A DNA stretch of 64,000 nt from positions 2,046,001 to 2,110,000 of the forward strand of contig NZ_JBBVGT010000002.1 in NCBI RefSeq assembly GCF_042159835.1, given 5' to 3'. Below, one piece after another: positions 1 through 7,797 of the stretch. The position numbers and the translations under genes are program-made. Under the pieces are notes generated by a model, which was not told the origin of the DNA, searched no databases, and saw nothing but the letters and a program-made list of their open reading frames with translations. This DNA is from Albibacterium profundi (lineage in GTDB: Bacteria > Bacteroidota > Bacteroidia > Sphingobacteriales > Sphingobacteriaceae). The number at the start of each line of letters is the position of its first letter. Positions within the stretch are counted from its first letter, which is position 1.

Positions 1-324
1 GGACTCTACTTTAGTTTGTATTTGCAGAGGCAGCCTATTAAACTTTTCTATGAATTCTATGTCCTGTAGATTTCCCAAAGTATCAAATTTGATGCTGTAG
101 ATCGTTCCGTTTTCTCTAACTTTTGCTTCGTTCGCAAAACCGTCTAGGTTCTCTTCTAAATACCATTTTGTTTTTTTAGCGTCTGGAAATATACTTTCCA
201 CATACATACTAGCCTTTTTGGGTACTTCCGACCTCTTAATTCTAGATTCCCGCTCAAATTTCTCCTGTGGATAGACTGACCCAATTGACAAAATTAATGT
301 CACTAATAACCCGATGTGTTTCAT
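1..324 (-). CDS. Secreted hypothetical protein, possibly PepSY-like (3' end outside window)
   Basis: An open frame starts with ATG at 324 and runs 108 codons without a stop to the left edge, so the C-terminus is missing. The N-terminus (MKHIGLLVTLILSIG..) is a Sec signal peptide with probable cleavage near residue 20. The mature part is charged and contains a 'FPDAKKTKWYLEE' stretch and alternating beta-type segments (YSIKFDTLGNLQDIEF). This resembles the small periplasmic PepSY-like/beta-lactamase-inhibitor-like proteins common in Bacteroidota. The family call rests on general resemblance only; the export prediction is firmer. Confidence 0.6.
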   Translation of the reverse strand, partial: MKHIGLLVTLILSIGSVYPQEKFERESRIKRSEVPKKASMYVESIFPDAKKTKWYLEENLDGFANEAKVRENGTIYSIKFDTLGNLQDIEFIEKFNRLPLQIQTKVES

Positions 325-488
325 AATATTTTACGTATTTGAAATAGATCGCAAGTTATTAATAGGTTCTATTTTGCCTCCACTGGCTGTTGTTATTAAA
401 TAGTTAAGTTTGTGTTAATATATACCCGCAAATATATGGGATATTATCAATTTTTTGGTATCACAACCGGACTTCCTGAATATCTTTT

Positions 489-496
489 TAACTTTG
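489..496 (+). promoter_or_regulatory. Candidate -7 promoter box (TAACTTTG), 4 nt before the start codon
   Basis: TAACTTTG matches the Bacteroidota -7 consensus TAnnTTTG exactly and ends four bases before the ATG at 501. No TTTG/TTG lies 19-21 bases upstream. A second exact box, TAAGTTTG, sits at 405-412. If the near box is used, transcription would begin at or next to the ATG, giving a leaderless or near-leaderless message. Confidence 0.3.
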
Positions 497-500
497 TGAT

Positions 501-1334
501 ATGCCTTTATTCATTTCATCATTAAATTCTGGGAGCAATGGCAATTGTTATTATATAGCTAACGATGAGGACGCTGTATTGGTAGACGTTGGGATATCGT
601 GCCGAGAAGTTGAAAAAAGAATGGGGCGTTTAGGGCTATCAATGTCTAAAGTAAGAGCGATCTTCATAAGTCACGAACATTCTGACCATATCCGTGGACT
701 TCGGGTGCTGGCAAAAAAGCATCAACTTTTAATCTATATCACACCAAAAACCTTTGTTTACAGTCGTCTTGCGTTAGAGTCGCATCTTATCAGGTCGTTT
801 AAACCGTTCGACACGATCAAAATAGGCGATCTAGAAATATATGCATTCCCAAAATCGCACGACGCGATCGACCCTCATAGTTTCTTAGTGTCTGGAGATG
901 GAGTTAATATAGGTGTGTTTACAGATATTGGTGAGGTTTGTGAGCAAGTGATATCAAACTTTCAGCGTTGTCATGCCGTCTTTCTTGAAACGAACTATGA
1001 TGACCAGTTGCTGGATCAAGGAAACTATCCTTATTATTTGAAGCATAGAATCAGAGGAGGGAAGGGTCATTTATCAAATAAGAAGGCGCTCGACCTATTT
1101 ATTAGTCACCGTCCTTCTTATTTAAGTCACGTATTTTTATCTCATCTGTCCGCAAATAACAATTGTCCGATCATTGCACAAGATCTATTTAAAGAGCATG
1201 CAGACACGGTTGATGTTATCTTGGCTCCGCGAGATAAAGAGACCTCTGTGTATCGTATAGAGACTCATGAGTTAGAATCTACAACTGATGCAGAATCTAT
1301 AGCTTTATCACCGAATCGTGTACAGCAACTTTAG
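501..1334 (+). CDS. MBL-fold metallo-hydrolase (YycJ/WalJ-like)
   Basis: The protein is 277 aa and has the metallo-beta-lactamase signature HEHSDH at residues 58-63, preceded by a beta-strand/Asp segment (AVLVDVGIS) and the start 'SSLNSGSNGNCYYI' typical of the YycJ/WalJ group. Later His (SHDAIDP) and Asp (FTDIGEV) residues can complete a two-metal site. Family members are cytoplasmic di-metal hydrolases; WalJ homologues act as nucleases in DNA repair. The substrate here is not shown by sequence. The last 38 bases overlap the convergent gene ending at 1297. Confidence 0.85.
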   Translation: MPLFISSLNSGSNGNCYYIANDEDAVLVDVGISCREVEKRMGRLGLSMSKVRAIFISHEHSDHIRGLRVLAKKHQLLIYITPKTFVYSRLALESHLIRSFKPFDTIKIGDLEIYAFPKSHDAIDPHSFLVSGDGVNIGVFTDIGEVCEQVISNFQRCHAVFLETNYDDQLLDQGNYPYYLKHRIRGGKGHLSNKKALDLFISHRPSYLSHVFLSHLSANNNCPIIAQDLFKEHADTVDVILAPRDKETSVYRIETHELESTTDAESIALSPNRVQQL

Positions 1335-1710
1335 TCCAATTTTCACTGTACTTGTCGATCGCCGCTAAATGGATAGGATGAGTCTCATAGGTATTGATAT
1401 CATCTAGGCTATCAAAATAAACAAGCAGGTTGTATGAAAAACTATTATCCACAACGTCACGGTCGTGTGTCTTTGCCGGTGGACCATAGTGAAGTGACTT
1501 GACATTCGGTATTGCTTTTAATTCTTCGAAGAAACCAGTAAAGTCCTGTACTTGTTGTTCAGTAAGATCTTCTTTTAACCAAAAAAGCACATAATGCGCA
1601 ATTACCTCTTTTTCTTTCTTTGATGCCATAGCTTCTGTAATTGTTCCGCCTAGTACACCACTCGCAACAGCAGTACCGGCTACATTTTTAATAAATTTTC
1701 TTCTTTCCAT
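1297..1710 (-). CDS. Dabb (stress-responsive alpha/beta-barrel) domain protein with Tat-type signal
   Basis: The protein is 137 aa. Residues 3-9 (RRKFIKN) followed by an Ala/Gly-rich hydrophobic stretch form a twin-arginine export signal. The rest, from 'VIAHYVLFWLKEDL' on, is a ferredoxin-like Dabb domain with the usual 'H-YVLFWLK' start and a central 'DFTGFFEELKAIPNVKSL' helix. Dabb proteins are small dimeric alpha+beta barrels, mostly of unknown substrate. Tat export suggests a folded, perhaps cofactor-bound, periplasmic protein. Its 3' end runs 38 bp into the convergent MBL gene. Confidence 0.8.
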   Translation of the reverse strand: MERRKFIKNVAGTAVASGVLGGTITEAMASKKEKEVIAHYVLFWLKEDLTEQQVQDFTGFFEELKAIPNVKSLHYGPPAKTHDRDVVDNSFSYNLLVYFDSLDDINTYETHPIHLAAIDKYSENWTKVAVHDSVIKL

Positions 1711-1767
1711 TCTTTCCTTTATTGGATTTTTAAATAAAGATAATAATTCCTAGTAAAATAGTGGATA

Positions 1768-2769
1768 TTAAAGCGTTTTTAATTCATTAAGTAATTTAAA
1801 CGAATGTAATTTCGCTTGTTGGTCGTAGATATACGATACGGTCATTAGTTCATTGACCCGCGTACTGTCGATAAATGAATCTAGTTCGGCCCTTATTTTA
1901 GCAGGACTGCCGGTAAATGTGTATCGAATCATTTGATCTAGAGCCGCTTCCTCGATAGGGTCTAATAAGAAATTATCCGGATCTACCGGTGTCTGTAATT
2001 TTTCTCGTTTGCCGGTAATTACTCCTAAGAACATGTTTTTGAAAGACGTGGCAAGCTTCTCTGCTTCATGGTCACTATCTGCAGCGATGACATTGACACA
2101 AGCCATTGTATAAGGTTCTTTCAGCTGTAATGATGGTCGAAAATTCTGATGGTAAATAGACAATGCTGCATATAGTTGAGCAGGAGCGAAGTGACTGGCA
2201 AATGCATAAGGTAGGCCCAGTGCAGCAGCTAGGTGTGCACTCTCTGTACTGGAGCCAAGTATCCAAATGGGAATATCCAATCCCTCCCCAGGAATGGCTC
2301 GAACTTTTCCATGCCTGTTTCCGGCGGACAAGTAAGTTTGGAGCTCTTTCACATTTTTTGGGAATTCGATCGCATCTCGTTGATCTCGTCGCAGAGCCAT
2401 TGCTGTGAGCTGATCGGTGCCCGGAGCGCGGCCTAAACCTAAGTCGATGCGGTCTGGAAAGAGCGTAGCTAGCGTGCCAAATTGCTCGGCAACGATTAAT
2501 GGAGCATGATTTGGAAGCATGATCCCTCCTGAACCCACTCTGATGGTGGAGGTCCCCTGTGCGATGTGACTGATGAGGATAGCGGTCGCAGAACTTGCTA
2601 CGCCTTCCATGTTGTGATGCTCTGCAAACCAATATCTGTGGTAACCGAGCTGTTCTACGTATTGAGCAGTTTCTAAACTATTTTTGAAAGTATCGGCAGG
2701 AGTAAAGCCTTCTAAAACGGAAGCTAAATCAAGTACAGAAAGTTTAACGTCTTTAATTGAGTCTTTCAT
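1768..2769 (-). CDS. Luciferase-like (LLM class) flavin-dependent oxidoreductase
   Basis: The protein is 333 aa, the usual length for single-domain bacterial luciferase-like monooxygenases of the YhbW/MsnO8 group. Family features visible are 'LGYHRYWFAEHHNMEGVASSA' split over the first strands, 'IRVGSGGIMLPNHAPLIVAEQFGTL', 'DLGLGRAPGTD', and a late 'YTFTGSPAKIRAELDSF'. Such enzymes use reduced FMN and oxygen on small organic substrates; the substrate is unknown. The gene stands alone, with a promoter-like element 20 bases upstream of its ATG. Confidence 0.85.
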   Translation of the reverse strand: MKDSIKDVKLSVLDLASVLEGFTPADTFKNSLETAQYVEQLGYHRYWFAEHHNMEGVASSATAILISHIAQGTSTIRVGSGGIMLPNHAPLIVAEQFGTLATLFPDRIDLGLGRAPGTDQLTAMALRRDQRDAIEFPKNVKELQTYLSAGNRHGKVRAIPGEGLDIPIWILGSSTESAHLAAALGLPYAFASHFAPAQLYAALSIYHQNFRPSLQLKEPYTMACVNVIAADSDHEAEKLATSFKNMFLGVITGKREKLQTPVDPDNFLLDPIEEAALDQMIRYTFTGSPAKIRAELDSFIDSTRVNELMTVSYIYDQQAKLHSFKLLNELKTL

Positions 2770-2789
2770 TTCTTCTATTTAAACACTAT

Positions 2790-2822
2790 CAAAGATATCA
2801 AATAGAAGATAGGGAAGAGAAA
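2790..2822 (-). promoter_or_regulatory. Candidate promoter of the LLM oxidoreductase
   Basis: Read on the minus strand, an exact -7 box TATCTTTG lies at 2797-2790 and a -33-like TTTC at 2822-2819, with a 21-base spacer. The start codon follows at 2769. The -33 element falls inside one arm of the inverted repeat at 2812-2861. Confidence 0.45.
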
Positions 2823-2861
2823 GCGAGAAAAATTATTACTTCAACAAGACTTTCTCTTCCC
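2812..2861. repeat. Perfect 12-bp inverted repeat (GGGAAGAGAAAG / CTTTCTCTTCCC)
   Basis: The arms are 2812-2823 and 2850-2861, with a 26-base A-rich loop. It sits between the end of the methyltransferase gene and the LLM promoter. No T-run follows on either strand, so it is not a classical terminator. It could be a factor-dependent terminator or mRNA-end hairpin for the methyltransferase transcript, or an operator for the LLM gene. Confidence 0.55.
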
Positions 2862-2910
2862 ATGTGATTTTTCAGTCGGCGAACATTGGGTTTATTATCG
2901 CCCATGTCTG

Positions 2911-3438
2911 CTAGGGAACCACCCAATAGTGAATAGTAGAGCCATTTACACGAATTGTCTTCTCTGGTTTCCAATCGCCCATGTCAAAAGCATGAGACAC
3001 AATTCGGGTACCTGGTTTCAATTTCAAGAGTTTCGGTTTCAATTTCAAATTTACATCCGGAAGCAGATAAAGTGTTACAACCGAGGCGTCGCTGAGATCT
3101 ACGTCAAATAAATTGCCTTCGATGAATTTTACCTTGTCGGTTACCTGTGCTTTCTCTGCATTGGCATTGGCCTCGCTAATTCTTTGAGGGTCAATATCTA
3201 CTCCCGTTCCTTGGGTGCCGTATTTTTTGGCTGCCGTTACCACAATACGACCGTCCCCACAGCCCAAATCATAGAGGATATCATCTCCATCCACTTGTGC
3301 CAATTCGAGCATAGCGTCAACTACTTTCTGATTTGTGGGCACATAGGGTACATCCAGTTGAGGTGTTTCTTGCGCTCGAACCACCGTGACTGCGAAGAGT
3401 AAGATGGCAATAGCCATCATGTTTTTTAGTGTTTTCAT
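2911..3438 (-). CDS. Class I SAM-dependent methyltransferase with N-terminal signal peptide
   Basis: The protein is 175 aa. Residues 1-22 (hydrophobic, ending VVRAQ) look like a cleavable signal peptide. The SAM-binding motif I is clear: DLGCGDGR at 57-64, with 'GTGVDIDPQRI' as motif II and 'VKFIEGNLFDVDLSDASVV' as motif III/IV. The C-terminus is short, with no obvious substrate domain. It follows the APC permease by 30 bp on the same strand and is probably co-transcribed. Oddity: SAM is a cytoplasmic cofactor, so an exported methyltransferase is hard to explain unless the N-terminus is a membrane anchor facing inward. The substrate is unknown. Confidence 0.8.
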   Translation of the reverse strand: MKTLKNMMAIAILLFAVTVVRAQETPQLDVPYVPTNQKVVDAMLELAQVDGDDILYDLGCGDGRIVVTAAKKYGTQGTGVDIDPQRISEANANAEKAQVTDKVKFIEGNLFDVDLSDASVVTLYLLPDVNLKLKPKLLKLKPGTRIVSHAFDMGDWKPEKTIRVNGSTIHYWVVP

Positions 3439-3468
3439 CTTTTGTTGTTTTAATTTTTAATAAATATG

Positions 3469-4839
3469 TTATGTTGTTTGTTTCTGTTTTTTGTTCTGAA
3501 AGTAAAGCAATATGAAGCCGGTCAATAAAACCCCGATCCCAACCAATGCACCGATACCGGTGTGCATCACACTTGAGTACAGCAAGTAAGCGCAAGTAAG
3601 GCAGAAGATGATCGGTGTGATCGGATAGAGCGGAATGGTAAATGGGCGTTTTGTGTTCGGCTCTTTTTTCCGAAGTATGAAAATCGAGATGCCGACGAGT
3701 AAAAAGAAAAACCAGAACACCGGCGCAGTATATTCGATAACGGTTTCAAATCCGTCGCGGGTTAACAAGCCAAGGCTGATAAGCAAAAGAGCCACAAGGC
3801 CTTGGACGATAAAAGCTGTGCTTGGTACGGAGGTACGACTGTTCCAGCGTCCAAGTGGTTCAAATATGGAATAATCTCTTCCCAAGGCATAAGTACTTCT
3901 TGCACCTGTAAAAATAGTGGCATTGATGGAGGTTACCGCGGAGATGGCAACTAACACGCCGATTAATTTACTACCGGTATCGCCAAAAGCCTTGAACATT
4001 AAATCACTCGCAACAGCGTCTGACGACCCCATATTATCAAGTCCTAATACATGCATAAATGTCAGATTAATAAGGAGGTATACAACTGTGATAATCAGGA
4101 TGCTTATAAATAAGGCCTTAGCCATGGTCCGCGTGCCGGATTGTGTTTCCGCTGAAATGTATGCTGCCTCGTTCCATCCGCCGAAGGTTAACAGTACAAA
4201 CACCATAGCCAAACCGAAGGAGCCCGAACTTAGGGAAGACGAAGATGAAGTTTCTGCGATGGTAGGTGTGTTTTCAGGGGTAAAGAATAAGCCTGCAATA
4301 ACAACTAAAAGGATTCCGCCTACTTCTACGGTCGTAAAAAGCTTCTGGGTGAGGGTTCCGAATCTAATATTTGCTAGGTTGATTGCAGTCAAAATAATGA
4401 CGATGAGCCCAGCATACAGAATAGAGGAAAGAGTGCCTATATTGAAGATGACGGCTAGATAGTCGCCAAAAACATACGCTAGAATGGCGATCGACCCAGT
4501 CTGGATAACACTGAGGCGTGACCAGGCGAAAAGGAAGCTTACTTTTTTACCGAAAGCTTTACGGATAAAATAGTAATCGCCTCCAGCATTGGGAAATGCT
4601 GTGGTTAACTCGGCATAGCATAGTGCGCCAATGAGTGATACGATTCCTCCGCCGACCCATGCTAGCAAAAATAGTTGTGGACTATCTGAGTTGGCAGCTA
4701 CGACAGAAGGTGTTCTAAATATACCGGCGCCAATCACTAGCCCTACGATCAGGACAATAGCATCATTTAAGCTTAAGCTGTTTTTAATGTTGGACTGTCC
4801 TGATTCTTTTTGGACAGCCGAGGGCGTAATGTTCTCCAT
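3469..4839 (-). CDS. APC-family amino acid permease
   Basis: The protein is 456 aa with about 12 hydrophobic segments. It begins with the family pattern 'LNDAIVLIVGLVIGAGIFRTP' (TM1, with the unwound GAGIF substrate loop), followed by 'ALCYAELTTAFPNAGGDYYFI' (TM3 region) and 'TFGGWNEAAYISAE' (TM6). It fits proton-coupled amino acid exchangers/importers of the inner membrane. The substrate cannot be read from sequence. It is the first gene of a likely two-gene unit with the downstream methyltransferase. The 119-bp gap upstream holds no promoter match I trust. Confidence 0.87.
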   Translation of the reverse strand: MENITPSAVQKESGQSNIKNSLSLNDAIVLIVGLVIGAGIFRTPSVVAANSDSPQLFLLAWVGGGIVSLIGALCYAELTTAFPNAGGDYYFIRKAFGKKVSFLFAWSRLSVIQTGSIAILAYVFGDYLAVIFNIGTLSSILYAGLIVIILTAINLANIRFGTLTQKLFTTVEVGGILLVVIAGLFFTPENTPTIAETSSSSSLSSGSFGLAMVFVLLTFGGWNEAAYISAETQSGTRTMAKALFISILIITVVYLLINLTFMHVLGLDNMGSSDAVASDLMFKAFGDTGSKLIGVLVAISAVTSINATIFTGARSTYALGRDYSIFEPLGRWNSRTSVPSTAFIVQGLVALLLISLGLLTRDGFETVIEYTAPVFWFFFLLVGISIFILRKKEPNTKRPFTIPLYPITPIIFCLTCAYLLYSSVMHTGIGALVGIGVLLTGFILLYFQNKKQKQTT

Positions 4840-4958
4840 CTAATCCGTATAAATATCTTGAAATTCTCTAAGCTTTCTGCTTAATGCTTAGATTCTCAAC
4901 ATATTATCGCGCTTATTGTTTGATGGATGAGATTTATGAACGGCTGATAATGAGTTTT

Positions 4959-6146
4959 TTATGTAAAAAGTTCGATGCCTTTCAAGATAGTGTCGCACGC
5001 TTGACTAATTTCCTCTTCGCTGATGATCAAAGGAGGGGCTATCCGAAGCGCTGTTTCGCAATGAAGAAACCAGTCGATCATGACCCCTTCTTCTGCACAG
5101 TACTTGCTGACTGATTCTACTTCCTTAAAAGAGTCGAGCTGAACGCACATCATAAAGCCTAAGCCTCGAATCTCCTGGATTGCCGGATGTTGCAGTTTTT
5201 GTCGAAAGAGCTTCGCTTTGGAATCAACTGATTCATACAATTTGTTTTCAAGAATCACATCTACAGATGCAAGAGCGGCCGCGCAGCAAACCGGATGTCC
5301 GCCGAAAGTGGTAATATGGCCTAACATCGGATTGTCTGTAATAACCTGCATGATCTCTCGCTTTGCGATAAATGCACCAATCGGCATCCCACCTCCAAGA
5401 GCCTTGGCTACTAATAGGATATCAGGGACAACATCGAAATGCTCAAAGGCAAACATTTTCCCGGTTCGACCGAAGCCTGTTTGTATCTCGTCCAAAATGA
5501 GCAATGCGCCGGTCTCATCACATCTTTTCCGAATGGCCCGTAGCCAGCTCTTATCTGGAACCCTCATCCCTGCCTCGCCTTGTACCGTTTCTAATATAAC
5601 AGCCGCTGTTTTGTCCGTTATTTTGGGTAGATCTTCAGTCGCATTAAATTGGATATAGTTGATATTAGGTAGGAGAGGACCGTAAGCCAATCGGTATTCA
5701 TCATTGCCTATTAGGCTGAGAGAACCTTGTGTGCTCCCATGATATGCTTTTTTTGCTGCTATTATTTCAGTGCGACCGGTATATTTCTTTGCAATCTTCA
5801 TTGCCCCTTCGGTCGCTTCAGTTCCTGAATTAACAAAATAAACCGAGTTGAGTTGATCCGGAAGTATTGAAACCAGCCTTTCTGCTAGTTTAACCTGCGG
5901 TGTCTGCACAAACTCACCGTATACCGTAACATGTAAATGTTGGTCTACTTGATCCTTAATTGCCTGAACTACTTTCGGATGTCGGTGGCCGATATTGTTT
6001 ACTGCGAAGCCAGACACAAGATCTAGGTATTTTTCTCCTGCAGGTCCATATAAATACACACCCTCTGCAGAGACTATTTCGGTAAGACGTGGACTATTTG
6101 ATGTTTGAGCAGTATTCAGTAAGAATATATCTCTGTTGCTAAGCAT
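4959..6146 (-). CDS. Class III PLP aminotransferase (acetylornithine/ornithine aminotransferase-like)
   Basis: The protein is 395 aa. It has the hallmarks of subgroup-II (class III) aminotransferases: 'VNSGTEATEGAMKIAKKYTG' around 106-124 for phosphate binding, 'LILDEIQTGFGRTG' with Asp219, and the Schiff-base lysine K248 in 'VAKALGGGMPIGAF'. Members move an amino group from ornithine, acetylornithine, GABA or similar onto 2-oxoglutarate. No arginine-synthesis neighbours are present. It starts only 5 bp after the small periplasmic sensor gene and so appears to be the last gene of the ECF sigma operon. Confidence 0.85.
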   Translation of the reverse strand: MLSNRDIFLLNTAQTSNSPRLTEIVSAEGVYLYGPAGEKYLDLVSGFAVNNIGHRHPKVVQAIKDQVDQHLHVTVYGEFVQTPQVKLAERLVSILPDQLNSVYFVNSGTEATEGAMKIAKKYTGRTEIIAAKKAYHGSTQGSLSLIGNDEYRLAYGPLLPNINYIQFNATEDLPKITDKTAAVILETVQGEAGMRVPDKSWLRAIRKRCDETGALLILDEIQTGFGRTGKMFAFEHFDVVPDILLVAKALGGGMPIGAFIAKREIMQVITDNPMLGHITTFGGHPVCCAAALASVDVILENKLYESVDSKAKLFRQKLQHPAIQEIRGLGFMMCVQLDSFKEVESVSKYCAEEGVMIDWFLHCETALRIAPPLIISEEEISQACDTILKGIELFT

Positions 6147-6151
6147 TGCAC

Positions 6152-6556
6152 TTATTTTCGATTTCTACTTTGTAATTCTTTAAAGAGTTGTTCTCGGAAT
6201 TCTCTTTCTACTTCGAAGAACCTAGATGACTTGGATGCGGGGATGGCTGTTTTGAATTTCTCTCTGTATTTCTTTTTGCATGCTAATACCTCGGTATCAA
6301 AATCTAGCTCATTTCGATAAGATCTCTTAGGGCCGTCTTCTGATCGTTTCTTATACATAATATCTCTTATCTCCTTACGGTATTCGTTGTAAAGAGGGAA
6401 AAATCTCTGTGCTTCTTGCGGAGATAGATCGAGCTTTTTGGTTATGTAGGCCACCTTGGCCATTTCGATTCTTTGAAAACGATCAGAGTCCTTTTGTGCA
6501 AAGGCAATAAGGCACGAAAAGAACACAAAACAACATGTAATAAGTAATCGCTTCAT
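6152..6556 (-). CDS. Small periplasmic protein of the Spy/CpxP-like 'sensor of ECF sigma factor' type
   Basis: The protein is 134 aa. Residues 1-20 form a Sec signal peptide ending AFAQ. The mature part is all-helical and highly charged, with 'YITKKLDLSPQEAQRFFPLYNEYRKEI' resembling the LTxxQ-type helices of CpxP/Spy/CnrX proteins. In Bacteroidota such proteins often follow ECF sigma/anti-sigma pairs and probably sense envelope stress or metals. It lies 9 bp after the anti-sigma gene and 5 bp before the aminotransferase. The regulatory role is inferred from position. Confidence 0.7.
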   Translation of the reverse strand: MKRLLITCCFVFFSCLIAFAQKDSDRFQRIEMAKVAYITKKLDLSPQEAQRFFPLYNEYRKEIRDIMYKKRSEDGPKRSYRNELDFDTEVLACKKKYREKFKTAIPASKSSRFFEVEREFREQLFKELQSRNRK

Positions 6557-6565
6557 GATTGGTTC

Positions 6566-7210
6566 TTAAATACTATTCTCAAGATACGACTCTATTTCTT
6601 CAGTAGAAAATGAATCTTCAAAATCATCGGATTCTTCAGCGAGTTCCTCGCTTAAGATCAGGTAATCGCCGGTTTCAGAATAGAAAGCCAAGTAGCTGAT
6701 TATCTCATCGGCCCGAATTTCGTTGATGATATCTTCTACTTGTGTTGTTTCAGGTTCTGGTTCTTGCTCATTTAACTGAAAGAATGCCACGGCAGAGATG
6801 GCTAATGTGATACAAGCCGCTGATACATATTTAATCCACGAGCGGTATTGAGATCTCTTAAAGGGAACAATTTGACCGTCGTTAAGGATTTCTTCTTTAG
6901 ACGTTTTATCGAGTATCGACGATTGGAGTTGATTGAAATAGTTGGCAGGTACCGTGAAGCCATCCGTATTAATCTTGGATTTCAATTTTTCTTCACTAAC
7001 TTTTAGTAAAATATCATTCATTAACTCCTCTTGATAGTTCTGTGGTACCGACCATGCTTCATCCGTGCTCTCAATGATATTTTTCTTTCTGATGATGCTA
7101 CTCGTTAAGTCGTGGAAATAATCTTTTGGTACAGAAAAGGGATTTTCCTGTAACCTCGGATTGTTTAACAGATTTTGATCCTGATTCTCACTATTTCTTA
7201 ACTTTCTCAT
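6566..7210 (-). CDS. Single-pass membrane protein, putative anti-sigma factor
   Basis: The protein is 214 aa with one transmembrane segment at about 125-146 and an acidic C-terminal periplasmic tail. The cytoplasmic half holds three spaced copies of a motif of the form [F/W]-[S/T]-V-P-x-x-Y-x(3)-L-x(3)-I, beginning at residues 25, 53 and 85. It sits 34 bp downstream of the ECF sigma gene, the usual place of its anti-sigma factor, but shows no zinc-finger (ZAS) HxxxCxxC motif. The function is inferred from topology and location. Confidence 0.65.
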   Translation of the reverse strand: MRKLRNSENQDQNLLNNPRLQENPFSVPKDYFHDLTSSIIRKKNIIESTDEAWSVPQNYQEELMNDILLKVSEEKLKSKINTDGFTVPANYFNQLQSSILDKTSKEEILNDGQIVPFKRSQYRSWIKYVSAACITLAISAVAFFQLNEQEPEPETTQVEDIINEIRADEIISYLAFYSETGDYLILSEELAEESDDFEDSFSTEEIESYLENSI

Positions 7211-7244
7211 TGTATCTCCTTAGATAGGTTTCGCATTAAAAGGT

Positions 7245-7790
7245 TTAATCTGTTTCTGAAAAATGTTTTTCTATCTTTTTGACCGCTAAATGGTATGATG
7301 CTTTTAGGGCTCCGACACTCGTTCCTAGTATCTCAGATATTTCTTCATATTTTAAATCTTCAAAGTATTTCATATTGAAGACAAGCCTTTGTTTATCGGG
7401 TAGGGTAAGCAGTGCTTGCTGTAGTTTCAGTTGCGCTTTATCACCATTAAAATACGGAGATTCCGTCAATGCCTCAGCCAAGAATCCAGACTGTTCATCA
7501 TCTATAGAGATGTTCCGGTGTTTTTTCTTCTTGTTTAGAAACGTAATGCTTTCGTTCGATGCGATTCTATAGATCCATGTGTACAATTGTGCATCCTCAC
7601 GAAACTTATCTAAGTTTTTCCACACTTTGATAAATATGTCTTGGACTAAATCGTTAGCGTCATCATGATCGACGACAAAACGGCGGACATGCCAATAAAT
7701 CTTCTGCTGATACTTTTCGAGCAGTAATTTAAAGGCCTCGTCACGAGTATTCTCGTTTGCAAATTTCTCAAGAATTAACGTATCGTCCAT
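7245..7790 (-). CDS. ECF-type RNA polymerase sigma-70 factor
   Basis: The protein is 181 aa from the chosen start. Region 2 contains 'DLVQDIFIKVWKNLDKFREDAQLYTWIYRIASNESI', typical of ECF factors. Region 4 contains 'LPDKQRLVFNMKYFEDLKYEEISEILGTSVGALKASYHLAVKKI', the -35-recognising helix-turn-helix. An in-frame ATG seven codons upstream (7811) falls inside the loop of the transketolase terminator hairpin, so I chose the ATG at 7790. It heads an operon with the anti-sigma gene, the periplasmic sensor and an aminotransferase, and may autoregulate. Confidence 0.88.
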   Translation of the reverse strand: MDDTLILEKFANENTRDEAFKLLLEKYQQKIYWHVRRFVVDHDDANDLVQDIFIKVWKNLDKFREDAQLYTWIYRIASNESITFLNKKKKHRNISIDDEQSGFLAEALTESPYFNGDKAQLKLQQALLTLPDKQRLVFNMKYFEDLKYEEISEILGTSVGALKASYHLAVKKIEKHFSETD

Positions 7791-7797
7791 AGTAGTA

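Noticed and set aside
2075..2632. 185-codon minus-strand frame within the LLM oxidoreductase gene
   Set aside because: It is out of frame with a clear family protein on the same strand and has the Arg/Ser/His-rich composition of a shadow frame.
4869..4892. CTAAGC / GCTTAG repeat upstream of the APC permease as an operator
   Set aside because: A 6-bp match with a 12-base spacer in AT-rich DNA is not above chance, and there is no promoter next to it.
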